54,511 bases of DNA, from contig NZ_AMRI01000028.1 in NCBI RefSeq assembly GCF_000299915.1, forward strand, positions 1 through 54,511, written 5' to 3'. The DNA is from Gallaecimonas xiamenensis 3-C-1 (GTDB taxonomy: Bacteria; Pseudomonadota; Gammaproteobacteria; Enterobacterales; Gallaecimonadaceae). The notes under the pieces are model-generated. The model ran no database searches. It saw only the letters and a program-made list of their open reading frames with translations, and had not been told where the DNA came from. Made by a program: the position numbers and the translations under genes. Each line of letters begins with the position of its first letter. Position 1 is the first letter of the stretch. Positions 1 to 7,537 of this stretch are shown piece after piece.

Positions 1-28
1 CCTGGTTTGCGAAGAAAAAGAACAATGT

Positions 29-104
29 GGGTCGTTAGCTCAGTTGGTAGAGCAGTTGACTTTTAATCAATTGGTCGCAGGTTCGAATCCTGCACGACCC
101 ACCA
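29..104 (+). tRNA. tRNA-Lys (UUU), copy 1
   Basis: A 76-nt cloverleaf with encoded CCA. The acceptor stem pairs GGGTCGT with ACGACCC, the anticodon loop is CTTTTAA with anticodon TTT at 62-64, and the T arm contains GGTTCGAATCC. It is identical to the copy at 181-256. No promoter is visible in the 28 bases before it. The window begins with a segment (CTGGTTTGCGAAGAA) that recurs before copy 2, so it is probably an internal member of a tRNA array that starts outside the window. Confidence 0.98.
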
Positions 105-145
105 TCCTTAAGGGCTCAGGTCCTGCTCGGCACTGCCAGGCGAAG

Positions 146-162
146 GCAAACCACTGGTTTGC
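146..162 (+). repeat. Inter-tRNA hairpin, partly repeated at the window start
   Basis: GCAAACC-act-GGTTTGC forms a perfect 7-bp stem in the spacer between the two tRNA-Lys genes. The right arm plus GAAGAA also occurs at positions 3-17, immediately before copy 1. It may be a processing signal in a polycistronic tRNA precursor, or simply part of the duplicated unit; no T-run follows, so it is not a terminator. Confidence 0.6.
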
Positions 163-180
163 GAAGAACAACAATAATTC

Positions 181-256
181 GGGTCGTTAGCTCAGTTGGT
201 AGAGCAGTTGACTTTTAATCAATTGGTCGCAGGTTCGAATCCTGCACGACCCACCA
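181..256 (+). tRNA. tRNA-Lys (UUU), copy 2
   Basis: A 76-nt tRNA, base-for-base identical to the copy at 29-104, with anticodon TTT and encoded CCA. It is the last gene of the array, because a strong intrinsic terminator starts 8 bases downstream. Confidence 0.98.
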
Positions 257-264
257 TTATTCGA

Positions 265-288
265 AACCCCGCTGCTGCGGGGTTTTTT
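265..288 (+). terminator. Intrinsic terminator of the tRNA-Lys array
   Basis: AACCCCGC-tgct-GCGGGGTT is an 8-bp perfect stem with a tetraloop, running straight into six T. It ends the tRNA transcript just before the nadA promoter. Confidence 0.9.
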
Positions 289-306
289 GTTATCTGTCCC
301 CGGGCG

Positions 307-312
307 TATAAT
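307..312 (+). promoter_or_regulatory. Probable -10 element of nadA
   Basis: A perfect TATAAT lies 35 bases before the chosen nadA ATG (347), right after the tRNA terminator. The region 17 bp upstream is only T-rich, so no convincing -35 is seen. It argues against the ATG at 311, which lies inside this hexamer. Confidence 0.55.
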
Positions 313-346
313 GGCCCGGTACCCAGAAGTCAGTTGGTTCGAGGTT

Positions 347-1408
347 ATGACCCAGATCCCCCAGGTAAACCTGGATTTGCCTTTTCCGCCCAAGCCTAAA
401 CCCCTGAGCGACGAACAAAAGGCCGATTACAAGGCGCGTATCAAGGCGCTGCTCAAGGCCCGTGACGCCGTGCTGGTGGCCCATTACTACACCGACCCCG
501 AGATCCAGGCCCTGGCCGAAGAGACCGGCGGCTGTGTCTCCGATTCCTTGGAGATGGCCCGGTTCGGCAAGACCCACCCGGCCAAGACCCTGATCGTCGC
601 CGGCGTGAAGTTCATGGGGGAAACGGCCAAGATCCTCAGCCCGGAAAAAACCGTGCTGATGCCCACCCTGGAGGCGACCTGCTCGCTGGATCTGGGTTGC
701 CCGGCCGACCAGTTCAGCGCCTTTTGCGACGCCCACCCCGACCACACCGTGGTGGTCTATGCCAACACCTCGGCTGCCGTCAAAGCCCGGGCCGACTGGG
801 TGGTGACCTCTTCCATCGCCCTGGAGATAGTCGAGCACCTGGACAGCCAGGGAAAAAAGATCCTCTGGGCCCCCGACAAACATCTGGGCGGCTACATCAA
901 CAAGCAAACCGGCGCCGACATGCTGCTGTGGCAAAGTGCCTGTATCGTCCATGATGAGTTCAAGACCCGGGCGCTGATGGACATGAAGGCCCTTTATCCC
1001 GACGCCGCCGTGCTGGTTCACCCCGAATCACCGGCCAGCATCGTCGAGATGGCCGACGCGGTCGGCTCCACTAGCCAGCTGATCAAGGCTGCCCAGACCC
1101 TGCCCAACAAGCGGCTGATTGTGGCCACCGACCGGGGCATCTTCTACAAGATGCAGCAGCTGTGCCCTGACAAGGAATTTGTGGAGGCTCCCACCGCAGG
1201 GGAGGGCGCCACCTGCCGTTCCTGTGCCCACTGCCCCTGGATGGCCATGAACGGCCTCAAGGCCATTTATGAGTCGCTGACAGCCGATGAGCTGCAGCCC
1301 CACGAAATTCATGTGGACCCGGCTTTGGCGGAAAAGGCCATGGTGCCCTTGAACCGAATGCTGGATTTTGCCGAAGATCTTAAGCTCAAGGTCAAAGGAA
1401 ACGCCTGA
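347..1408 (+). CDS. nadA: Quinolinate synthase NadA
   Basis: Condenses iminoaspartate with dihydroxyacetone phosphate to quinolinate in de novo NAD synthesis; a cytosolic [4Fe-4S] enzyme. The 353-residue product matches the long (E. coli-type) NadA along its whole length. Visible are [11 protein letters not shown] (~45-55), the cluster ligands C112 (ATCSLDLGC), C199 (SACIVHDEF) and C296 in [10 protein letters not shown], and VHPESP and DRGIFYKMQ. In-frame starts exist at 287 (TTG, inside the tRNA terminator) and 311 (ATG, inside the -10 hexamer). 347 is preferred because it lies downstream of the promoter and gives the family length, although its GAGG Shine-Dalgarno sits only 2 nt from the ATG. 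It is a single-gene unit closed by its own terminator; nadB is not nearby. Confidence 0.97.
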   Translation: MTQIPQVNLDLPFPPKPKPLSDEQKADYKARIKALLKARDAVLVAHYYTDPEIQALAEETGGCVSDSLEMARFGKTHPAKTLIVAGVKFMGETAKILSPEKTVLMPTLEATCSLDLGCPADQFSAFCDAHPDHTVVVYANTSAAVKARADWVVTSSIALEIVEHLDSQGKKILWAPDKHLGGYINKQTGADMLLWQSACIVHDEFKTRALMDMKALYPDAAVLVHPESPASIVEMADAVGSTSQLIKAAQTLPNKRLIVATDRGIFYKMQQLCPDKEFVEAPTAGEGATCRSCAHCPWMAMNGLKAIYESLTADELQPHEIHVDPALAEKAMVPLNRMLDFAEDLKLKVKGNA

Positions 1409-1410
1409 AA

Positions 1411-1434
1411 AAACGCCACCGCAAGGTGGCGTTT
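1411..1434 (+). terminator. Terminator of nadA
   Basis: AAACGCCACC-gcaa-GGTGGCGTTT, a 10-bp perfect stem with a GCAA tetraloop, ending in TTTT. It begins 3 bases after the nadA stop. Confidence 0.9.
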
Positions 1435-1486
1435 TGCTGTGTTGCTCAAAAGCTCGCCGAACAAACGCTTAGGCTTGAAAAAGCGG

Positions 1487-1515
1487 TTGACCCCTTGGCA
1501 CCTTGCCCCTAATAT
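1487..1515 (+). promoter_or_regulatory. Promoter of tRNA-Ser
   Basis: TTGACC, exactly 17 bp, then TAATAT, followed by a G+C-rich discriminator (AGCGCCCC). This is the layout of stringently controlled stable-RNA promoters. The predicted start is near 1522, about 45 bases before the mature tRNA. Confidence 0.75.
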
Positions 1516-1567
1516 AGCGCCCCGTTGAGAGGCAAAACGCAGTGCGAAGCCCCTTAGCAAACAATAT

Positions 1568-1655
1568 GGTGAGGTGTCCGAGTGGCTGAAGGAGCACGCC
1601 TGGAAAGTGTGTATACGGCAACGTATCGGGGGTTCGAATCCCCCCCTCACCGCCA
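1568..1655 (+). tRNA. tRNA-Ser (GGA)
   Basis: An 88-nt class II tRNA with a long variable arm. The acceptor GGTGAGG (1568-1574) pairs with CCTCACC (1645-1651), the discriminator is G1652 and CCA is encoded. The anticodon loop CTGGAAA gives GGA, reading UCC and UCU. It closely resembles the enterobacterial serW/serX type. Confidence 0.98.
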
Positions 1656-1661
1656 TATTAA

Positions 1662-1692
1662 GAAGAAGCCCGGTCTATGACCGGGCTTCTTC
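1662..1692 (+). terminator. Terminator after tRNA-Ser
   Basis: A 14-bp perfect inverted repeat (GAAGAAGCCCGGTC-tat-GACCGGGCTTCTTC) begins 6 bases after the tRNA CCA. The U-tract is weak (TTCTTC at the end of the stem), but the stem is very strong. Confidence 0.8.
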
Positions 1693-1790
1693 GTCTCTGC
1701 GGTTCGGCGGGGATATCATCTTGCTTGGCAAGATGCGAATACTCCGGCCAGGGTGGCATCAATGCCGCCCGCTACGTCACATCAGAAGCC

Positions 1791-1814
1791 AAAGCCCGTC
1801 CCATGACGGGCTTT
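1791..1814. terminator. Terminator at the 3' end of ogt
   Basis: AAAGCCCGTC-ccat-GACGGGCTTT, followed by further T on the plus strand. It sits at the end of the minus-strand ogt gene (stop at 1816). The long T-run lies on the plus strand, so it also blocks transcription coming from tRNA-Ser toward ogt. Confidence 0.75.
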
Positions 1815-1815
1815 T

Positions 1816-2292
1816 TTATGGCTGCTGTTCCAAGTCCAGCAGGAAGGCCTTTCGCTCCAGGCCGCCGGCGTAGCCGGTGAGGCTGCCGTTGGCGCCGATA
1901 ACCCTGTGGCAGGGGATAAGGATGGACAACGGATTGCGGCCATTGGCGGCGGCCAGGGCCCGCACTGCGCTGGGCCTGCCCATGGCGGCGGCAAGCTCGC
2001 CGTAGCTGCGGGTTTGGCCGAAGGGAATGGCCTGGAGCTGGCGCCAGACCTGCTGCTGGAAAGATGTGCCCTTGGGGGCCAGGGGCAGGGCAAACTGCTG
2101 GCGTTGGCCGGCAAAGAACTCCGCTACCTGGCGGGCCGCCTCTTGCAGCAGGGGATCTTGGGGGGCTTGCTGCCAGCCGTCTTGGTCGGGAAAGTGCTTT
2201 TGCTCGGCAAACCAGGCGCCGATCAGGGCCTGGTCTTCGGCCACCAGGTACAGGACACCCAGGGGCGTCTCGAGGGGCAGGACGTTTTTCAT
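1816..2292 (-). CDS. ogt: Methylated-DNA--protein-cysteine methyltransferase (Ogt)
   Basis: A suicide repair enzyme that removes O6-alkyl groups from guanine by transfer to its own cysteine. The 158-residue product shows the C-terminal DNA-binding fold (SFQQQVW...IPFGQTRSYGELA) and the active-site motif ILIPCHRVIG with acceptor C128. The ATG at 2292 is chosen because it forms a classic ATGA overlap with the stop of the upstream ada/alkA gene and has GGAG six bases ahead; a GTG four codons earlier (2304) is also in frame. Translational coupling to the Ada-AlkA protein makes a two-gene alkylation-repair operon. Confidence 0.95.
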   Translation of the reverse strand: MKNVLPLETPLGVLYLVAEDQALIGAWFAEQKHFPDQDGWQQAPQDPLLQEAARQVAEFFAGQRQQFALPLAPKGTSFQQQVWRQLQAIPFGQTRSYGELAAAMGRPSAVRALAAANGRNPLSILIPCHRVIGANGSLTGYAGGLERKAFLLDLEQQP

Positions 2293-3692
2293 AAGGTGCT
2301 CCACAGGTGATGGGTTGCGTAGGCGCGCCAGGGGCTGTAGGGGGCCATGGCCTCGGCCAGGGCTTTGGGGGTTTTACAGCCGCTGGCAACCTTGAGGCCG
2401 TGGTCGTTTTCCGGCCAGGCGTCGGGCCAGTGCAGGGCGCGCATGGCGATATAGCTGGCTGTCCAGGGCCCTATGCCGGGAAGTGCCATCAGGGCCTCCT
2501 TAACCTGGTCGATATCGGCGGCAGGGCTCAAGTCCAGCCCTTGCTGGACGGCGCCGGCCAGGGCCAGGATGGCGCCGCTACGGCTGCGTATCACCCCCAG
2601 CTCGCCCAGTTGCGACTGGGCCAAAGCGGCCAGGGTGGCGGCATCGGGGAAATAATGGCTAAGACCCTGTGGGGCGTCCTGGCAGGACTCGCCCAGGGCG
2701 GCGATGCGCCCGGCCAGGGTGCGGGCGGCCGTCACGGTGATCTGCTGGCCAAGGATGGCCCGCACCGCCATTTCCAGGCCGTCAAAGGCGCCGGGTGCCC
2801 GCAGCCCCGCCTCCCCTGGCAAGGTGCCCAGGCCCAGGCTTATCTCCTGGGGATCGGCGTCCAGGTCAAAGAGGTGACGAAGGGCCGCCAAGATGGGCGG
2901 CACCGCCCTTAACAAGGAAGCGCTCAGCTCGACCCGCACTTCCCCATCTCCTAACCAGGCCCTGAGCCAGCCTTTGTGGACCTGGCCTTGGTAGCCTATC
3001 CGCACCGTACGCCAGTATTGACCGCCGGCGATGTGCTCGACCCCGGCAATGGCCCGGGCGGCCAGGAAGTTCAGCAAGGCTTGCCAGTCCAGGGGCGGGC
3101 GGTAACTCAGGCGAAACTCGGCCCTGTCCTGGCGGCGCTGCTGCTGGCCCCTTAGCTGCTTGGGGGACAATTGATAGCGCTCGGCAAAGAGGCTGTTCAT
3201 GCGCCGCACACTGCCAAAACCGGCGGCCATGGCCACGTCGGTAACGGCCATGGCGGTATCGGCCAACAGCTTTTTGGCCAGCAGCAGCCGCTGGGTTTGG
3301 GCGTAGGCAACGGGAGAAACCCCAAACTGCTGGGTAAAGACCCGGCGCAGGTGCCGGTCGGTTACCCCTAGGCGCTGAGCCAGCTCTGCAAGGTTGGCCT
3401 CGTCGCCGGCGCGGATACATTCCTCGGCCCGCTTGGCCAGGCGCTGGCTGGCGTCGCTCCAAGCGTAGCCCGGTGCCAGTTCGGGGCGGCATTTGAGGCA
3501 GGGGCGAAAACCGGCGGCCTCGGCGGCGGCGGCATTGGCAAAGTAGCGGCAGTTTTCGGCCAGGGGCTTGCGAGCCGGGCAGACCGGGCGGCAATAAATA
3601 CCGGTACTGAGGACACCCGCATAGAAGCGGCCGTCAAAACGGCTGTCGCGGCTGACTAGGGCCTGGTAGCAGGCATTGGGGTCCAGTTTCAT
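2289..3692 (-). CDS. Fused Ada N-terminal/AraC regulator and AlkA 3-methyladenine glycosylase
   Basis: A 467-residue fusion for alkylation damage. Residues 1-75 are the Ada metal-binding domain with four Cys (34, 38, 65, 68); C34 corresponds to the Ada cysteine that accepts methyl from DNA phosphotriesters. Residues ~80-180 carry an AraC-type helix-turn-helix (LAELAQRLGVTDRHLRRVF). From ~190 an AlkA N-terminal domain is followed by the helix-hairpin-helix LPGIGPWTASYIAMRAL (~404-420) and the catalytic Asp (D430, in PENDHGL). It would sense methylation, activate its own operon and excise alkylated bases. In E. coli Ada the same N-terminal half is fused to the Ogt domain; here Ogt is the separate coupled gene downstream. 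RBS AGGAG lies 7 nt before the ATG. Confidence 0.95.
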   Translation of the reverse strand: MKLDPNACYQALVSRDSRFDGRFYAGVLSTGIYCRPVCPARKPLAENCRYFANAAAAEAAGFRPCLKCRPELAPGYAWSDASQRLAKRAEECIRAGDEANLAELAQRLGVTDRHLRRVFTQQFGVSPVAYAQTQRLLLAKKLLADTAMAVTDVAMAAGFGSVRRMNSLFAERYQLSPKQLRGQQQRRQDRAEFRLSYRPPLDWQALLNFLAARAIAGVEHIAGGQYWRTVRIGYQGQVHKGWLRAWLGDGEVRVELSASLLRAVPPILAALRHLFDLDADPQEISLGLGTLPGEAGLRAPGAFDGLEMAVRAILGQQITVTAARTLAGRIAALGESCQDAPQGLSHYFPDAATLAALAQSQLGELGVIRSRSGAILALAGAVQQGLDLSPAADIDQVKEALMALPGIGPWTASYIAMRALHWPDAWPENDHGLKVASGCKTPKALAEAMAPYSPWRAYATHHLWSTL

Positions 3693-3789
3693 GGGCAGGC
3701 TCCTGTGAATTGCTGTCCATGATAACCAGCAGAGCCGGTGCTAGCTCGCCGTTTTCGGACATGGACTTGTAACTTGGCGGGCCTGAAAG

Positions 3790-3813
3790 AAAAAAGGCGC
3801 CGGGTGGCGCCTT
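3790..3813 (-). terminator. Terminator of the aminotransferase gene
   Basis: On the minus strand AAGGCGCC-accc-GGCGCCTT runs into a T-tract (A-run 3790-3795 on the plus strand). It starts 5 bases after the aminotransferase stop and separates that gene from ada/alkA, which therefore needs its own promoter in 3693-3790. Confidence 0.85.
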
Positions 3814-3817
3814 GGGA

Positions 3818-4939
3818 TCAGTGACCCAGCACCTCGGCCAGGGCGGCCAGGCAAAGGGTGACGTTTTCGCGGCGGGCCCCGTAGCCCATCAGGCCGATGC
3901 GCCAGGCCTTGCCGGCCAGGTCGCCAAGGCCGGCGCCTATTTCCAGGTTGTAGTCGTTAAGGAGGCGGGCGCGCACGGCGCCGTCGTCCACCCCGTCTGG
4001 GATACGCACCGTGTTGAGCTGGGGCAGGCGCTCCCCTTCGGGCACGATAAGCTCAAGGCCCAGCTTGGCCAGGCCGCCGGCCAGCAGCTCGTGCATTTGG
4101 CTGTGGCGCAGCCAGCTTTGCTCCAACCCCTCGTTGTGGAGCTGGACCAGGGCTTCGTGCAGGGCGTAGAGGGCATTGACCGGGGCCGTATGATGGTAGC
4201 TGCGCTTACCGCTGCCTTCCCAGTAACCCATCACCAGGCTTTGGTCCAGGAACCAGCTTTGCACCGGGGTTTGGCGGCTTTTGATCTTGTCGACGGCCTT
4301 TTGGCTGAAACTGACCGGGGACAGGCCCGGCACGCAGGACAGGCACTTTTGGCTGCCCGAATAGATGGCATCGATGCCCCATTCGTCCACCTTGACCGGC
4401 ACCCCGCCCAGGCTGGTGACGGCGTCCACTATGGTCAGCATGCCCGCTGCCTGGGCCAGGGCGCAAAGGGCCTTGGCGTCGGACAGGGCGCCGGTAGAGG
4501 TTTCGGCATGGACAAAGGCCAGGAACTTGGCGTCGGGGTGGGCCTTGATAGCCTGAGCTACCTTGTCTACTTCCACGGCCCGGCCCCAGGGGCTGTCCAC
4601 CACCACAGCTTCGGCGCCCAGGCGCTTGACGTTCTCCAGCATGCGGCCACCGAAGACGCCGTTACGGCAAACGATCACCTTCTCACCCGGCTCCACCAGG
4701 TTGACGAAACAGGCTTCCATGCCGGCGCTGCCGGGGGCCGAGATGGCCAGGGTCATGGGGTTGCTGGTTTGAAAGGCGTATTGGAGCAGTGCCTTGAGCT
4801 CGTCCATCATCTGGATGAACAAGGGGTCCAGGTGGCCAAGGGTAGGGCGGCTCAGGGCCGAGAGCACGTTGGGGTAGACGTCGGAGGGGCCTGGCCCCAT
4901 CAGGGTGCGCCTGGGGGGAATAAAGGACTGGTAGGGCAT
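3818..4939 (-). CDS. Class V PLP aminotransferase, alanine/serine-glyoxylate aminotransferase family
   Basis: A 373-residue PLP enzyme of the AGXT/SGAT family, which usually moves the amino group of alanine or serine to glyoxylate. Visible are the N-terminal MGPGPSDVYPNVL, the glycine-rich APGSAGMEA (~68-76), HAETSTGAL (~144-152), the cofactor-contacting Asp in VDAVTSLGG (D172) and the Schiff-base Lys K198 in SGSQKCLS. The C-terminal MGYGAR segment is also typical. The substrate pair cannot be read from sequence; 2-aminoethylphosphonate and purine-catabolic relatives belong to the same fold, but no phosphonate or urate genes are adjacent. It lies 56 bases downstream of rluA on the same strand and ends at its own terminator. 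Confidence 0.9.
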   Translation of the reverse strand: MPYQSFIPPRRTLMGPGPSDVYPNVLSALSRPTLGHLDPLFIQMMDELKALLQYAFQTSNPMTLAISAPGSAGMEACFVNLVEPGEKVIVCRNGVFGGRMLENVKRLGAEAVVVDSPWGRAVEVDKVAQAIKAHPDAKFLAFVHAETSTGALSDAKALCALAQAAGMLTIVDAVTSLGGVPVKVDEWGIDAIYSGSQKCLSCVPGLSPVSFSQKAVDKIKSRQTPVQSWFLDQSLVMGYWEGSGKRSYHHTAPVNALYALHEALVQLHNEGLEQSWLRHSQMHELLAGGLAKLGLELIVPEGERLPQLNTVRIPDGVDDGAVRARLLNDYNLEIGAGLGDLAGKAWRIGLMGYGARRENVTLCLAALAEVLGH

Positions 4940-4995
4940 AAGAGTTCTCTGTTGGGTTTTTCTCCATGGTGCGAAGAAAAACCCGCCAGTGCAAC

Positions 4996-5649
4996 TTAGA
5001 AGGGCAGGGGCGCCACCAACCGCAGTTTTTCGCCTGTCACCGGATGGGCCAATTGCAGCCAGTGGGCGTGCAGCATCAGCCGGTCGGCCGCTGCCAGAGC
5101 CTGGCCGTCGGCATAGAAGCGGTCCCCCAGAATGGGGCAGCCCAGGGCCTGCATGTGCACCCTCAGCTGGTGGGAGCGGCCGGTGACGGGAGTCATCTCC
5201 ACCCGGCTGTAATCTTCGAAGCGCTCGCTGACTTTGTAGTGAGTGAGCGCGTGCTTACCCTCTTCGTGCGACACCATCTGTTTTGGCCTGTTGGGCCAGT
5301 CGCAAACCAGGGGCAGCTCCACCTTGCCGGACAGGGGCTCGGGGCAGCCCCAGATCAGGGCCTGGTAACCCTTGTGGGTTTGGCGGTCCTGGAACTGGCC
5401 TTTGAGGGCCCGCTCTGCTTCCTTGGTCAAGGCCAGCACCAGCACCCCTGAGGTGTCCATGTCCAGGCGATGCACCGCTTCGGCCTTGGGGTGGCGCTGG
5501 CGAACCCGGCTGACCACCGAATCTTTATGGGCCTCTTCACGCCCAGGCACCGACAACAGGCCTGAGGGTTTGTCCACGACCAGCAGCTGGGCGTCTTCAT
5601 AGAGGATGGCCAGGGGGCCTGTAGGGGGGGCATAGACCAGGGGTTGCAT
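4996..5649 (-). CDS. rluA: Dual-specificity rRNA/tRNA pseudouridine synthase RluA
   Basis: Isomerises uridine to pseudouridine; E. coli RluA modifies 23S rRNA U746 and U32 of several tRNAs. The 217-residue product matches RluA in length and motifs: VVDKPSGLLSVPGR (~24-37), the catalytic segment HRLDMDTSG with D63, LICDWPNRPKQ-like VCDWPNRPKQ, and the late TGRSHQLRVHM and GDRFYA. The ATG at 5649 is chosen because GGAG lies six bases upstream; a GTG at 5676 is in frame but lacks one. There is no N-terminal S4 domain, as expected for RluA rather than RluB-F. Confidence 0.95.
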   Translation of the reverse strand: MQPLVYAPPTGPLAILYEDAQLLVVDKPSGLLSVPGREEAHKDSVVSRVRQRHPKAEAVHRLDMDTSGVLVLALTKEAERALKGQFQDRQTHKGYQALIWGCPEPLSGKVELPLVCDWPNRPKQMVSHEEGKHALTHYKVSERFEDYSRVEMTPVTGRSHQLRVHMQALGCPILGDRFYADGQALAAADRLMLHAHWLQLAHPVTGEKLRLVAPLPF

Positions 5650-5685
5650 CGGGGTCTCCACAAAAACCGGCGACACCTTAGCACA

Positions 5686-6111
5686 TCAGCGCTTAGCCTT
5701 GGAAAATTCCAACCAGTAGCTGGCTACCCGCTGCTGGTACTTTTCCTTGTAGTGCTCGGTCTTGGAATGATAGCGCCCCACCGCCTCCCAGATATCCCCC
5801 TGGGTTTGGTCTAGGTGGCCGCGAAAGAGCCGGGCCGCCACATGGACATTGGTGCAGGTGTCGTAGGCCAGGGTGGTGAGGGTAAGCTTCGGGTAAAAGC
5901 GCTGCATCTCGGGCAGGTGGATGGAATTGATCTGGGCCACCCCCAAGTCCAGGGTGCCGTTGCTGTTGGCGTTCATACTGCCCTTTTGGCCCCCTTCGGC
6001 CTTGATGATGGCATAGAGCAGGGAGCTGGCCAGCTTGAAATCCAGGGCGGCCTTGGATACGCAGAGCTTGAGCTCCTCTACTGGCACTGGCGACGGCGGT
6101 GGTAGATCCAT
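5686..6111 (-). CDS. Small SLT-domain lytic transglycosylase without visible signal peptide
   Basis: A 141-residue protein resembling the IagB/VirB1/PilT-type family 1 lytic transglycosylases, which cleave the MurNAc-GlcNAc bond. The catalytic Glu is E39 (AIIKAEGG), followed by NSNGTLDLGVAQIN, a Cys in AYDTCTNVH matching the second disulfide Cys of the family, and AVGRYHS. The pairing Cys would be C17. The family normally works in the periplasm, yet the protein starts MDLPPPSPVPVEE with no hydrophobic stretch. A stop lies five codons upstream, and no frame upstream encodes a signal sequence. It could use a non-Sec route, be processed with a partner, or be a truncated remnant. It lies 36 bases upstream of rluA. 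Confidence 0.8.
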   Translation of the reverse strand: MDLPPPSPVPVEELKLCVSKAALDFKLASSLLYAIIKAEGGQKGSMNANSNGTLDLGVAQINSIHLPEMQRFYPKLTLTTLAYDTCTNVHVAARLFRGHLDQTQGDIWEAVGRYHSKTEHYKEKYQQRVASYWLEFSKAKR

Positions 6112-6203
6112 GGGCAAGCGTCTTAATTATGTTGCTAAAAAGTGTAGCTTTTGCCGAGCAGGGAAGAAAGTGCCGTTTTTGTGTGCAAACGGACCCGGTT
6201 GCC

Positions 6204-6232
6204 TTGCCGTCGGTGGGGGGGGTATGGATAAT
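6204..6232 (+). promoter_or_regulatory. Promoter of 4.5S RNA
   Basis: TTGCCG, 17 bp, GATAAT. The start predicted 7 bases downstream (about 6239-6240) coincides with the first base of the predicted RNA stem. Confidence 0.75.
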
Positions 6233-6239
6233 GACGCTC

Positions 6240-6349
6240 GGCGACCTCTCCGGTCCCCTCGCAACGATACCCTGTGAACCTGGTCAGGTCCGGAAGGAAG
6301 CAGCCACAGCAGGTGACTCGTGTGCCGGGGTGCGGCTGGAGAGGGAGCC
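6240..6349 (+). ncRNA. ffs: 4.5S RNA (signal recognition particle RNA)
   Basis: The universally conserved SRP RNA core is present: GGTCAGGTCCGGAAGGAAGC in the apical loop region (about 6281-6300), preceded by CGCAACG and followed by GTGTGCCGGG. The ends close as a long hairpin: CCTCTCC (6245-6251) pairs with GGAGAGG (6338-6344), and GGC (6240-6242) with GCC (6347-6349). The RNA binds Ffh and targets nascent membrane proteins. Ends are inferred from pairing and promoter position and may be off by a few bases; no obvious T-run follows. Confidence 0.95.
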
Positions 6350-6418
6350 ACCTTCCTTGCCCTATAGATCTCCCTGACGTAGCCTTCTGCCTGATAACAA
6401 CAACAGGCCACTTAGGTT

Positions 6419-7507
6419 ATGCGCAAAAATACTCACGCCTGCTACTACAGCGACTACCTGCAACTGGACAAGCTCCTTGGCGCCCAAGCCATGGAAAGCG
6501 AAAAGCACGGGCACCCGGCCCACGACGAGATGCTTTTCATCGTTACCCACCAGGCCTATGAGCTGTGGTTTAAGCAGCTGCTCCATGAACTGCGTTCGGT
6601 GATGGCCCTGATGGGGGACCCGGTGCTGGACGACAGAGCCCTGGCCACCATAGTGCACCGCCTCAAGCGTTTTACCGTCATTCAAAAGCTCATCAACGAG
6701 CAGATTAGCGTGCTGGAAACCATGTCTCCCCAGGATTTTCTCGAATTTCGCGACTACCTGGTGCCGGCGTCGGGCTTTCAGTCGGTGCAGTTCAAGGAGC
6801 TGGAGATCCGCCTGGGGCTGCGCCGTTCCCAGCGCACCGAGGCAGACCGCCAGTTCTTTTATTCCCGCCTTAACGAGGCCGACAGGACCTACCTGCTGGC
6901 CCTGGAACAGCAGGAGACCTTGACCTGCCAACTGGACCGCTGGCTGTCGCGGCTGCCGCTGCTGAAATTCGAGGGTTTTGCCTTCTGGGAACATTACCGC
7001 CGGGGGGCCCAGGATATGCTGGACTCCGACGAGGCCATTATCCGCCAGACCTTCGAAGGAGACAGCCTGACCAGCCAGCTGGACGAGCTGGACGGCACCC
7101 GGGCCCGTTTCCAGGCCCTGTTCGACGACAGCCATTACCAGCGGCTGCTGGCCGAGGGGCAGCTGTCACTGAGCCATGACGCCATGATGTCGGCGCTCTT
7201 TATCAACCTCTACCGGGACGAGCCCTTGTTCCAGTTGCCGTTCCAACTGCTGACCAGCCTGATGGAAATCGACGAGCTGTTTACCGCCTGGCGCTATCGC
7301 CATGTGCTGATGGTGCAGCGGATGCTGGGATCCAAGATAGGTACCGGCGGGTCCAGCGGCAGCGACTACCTGCGCCGCAATACCGAGGCCAACAGGCTGT
7401 TTCGCGATCTCTACGCCATTTCCACCTACCTGCTGCCCAAGCACGCCCTGCCGGTATTGCCGGACAAGGTGAAAAAACGCCTGGGCTTTAGCCTGGGGGG
7501 CGACTGA
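6419..7507 (+). CDS. kynA: Tryptophan 2,3-dioxygenase
   Basis: A haem enzyme that opens the indole ring of L-tryptophan to N-formylkynurenine, the first step of the kynurenine route. The 362-residue product carries the N-terminal signature FIVTHQAYELWFKQLLHEL with active-site H44, RLGLR after ELEI, and the C-terminal haem region WRYRHVLMVQRMLGSKIGTG with the proximal His H295. It is longer than the common ~280-residue bacterial form. The Shine-Dalgarno is weak (AGG very close to the ATG). No kynurenine formamidase or kynureninase is adjacent, so the rest of the pathway must be elsewhere. It starts 69 bases after ffs and may share its transcript. Confidence 0.95.
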   Translation: MRKNTHACYYSDYLQLDKLLGAQAMESEKHGHPAHDEMLFIVTHQAYELWFKQLLHELRSVMALMGDPVLDDRALATIVHRLKRFTVIQKLINEQISVLETMSPQDFLEFRDYLVPASGFQSVQFKELEIRLGLRRSQRTEADRQFFYSRLNEADRTYLLALEQQETLTCQLDRWLSRLPLLKFEGFAFWEHYRRGAQDMLDSDEAIIRQTFEGDSLTSQLDELDGTRARFQALFDDSHYQRLLAEGQLSLSHDAMMSALFINLYRDEPLFQLPFQLLTSLMEIDELFTAWRYRHVLMVQRMLGSKIGTGGSSGSDYLRRNTEANRLFRDLYAISTYLLPKHALPVLPDKVKKRLGFSLGGD

Positions 7508-7509
7508 TA

Positions 7510-7537
7510 AAAAAGCGGGCCAAGGCCCGCTTTTTTT
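7510..7537. terminator. Bidirectional terminator between kynA and the HDAC-like gene
   Basis: GCGGGC-caag-GCCCGC flanked by an A-run on the left and seven T on the right. It serves kynA (plus) and the HDAC-like gene (minus), whose stop codon lies within the T-tract. Confidence 0.9.
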
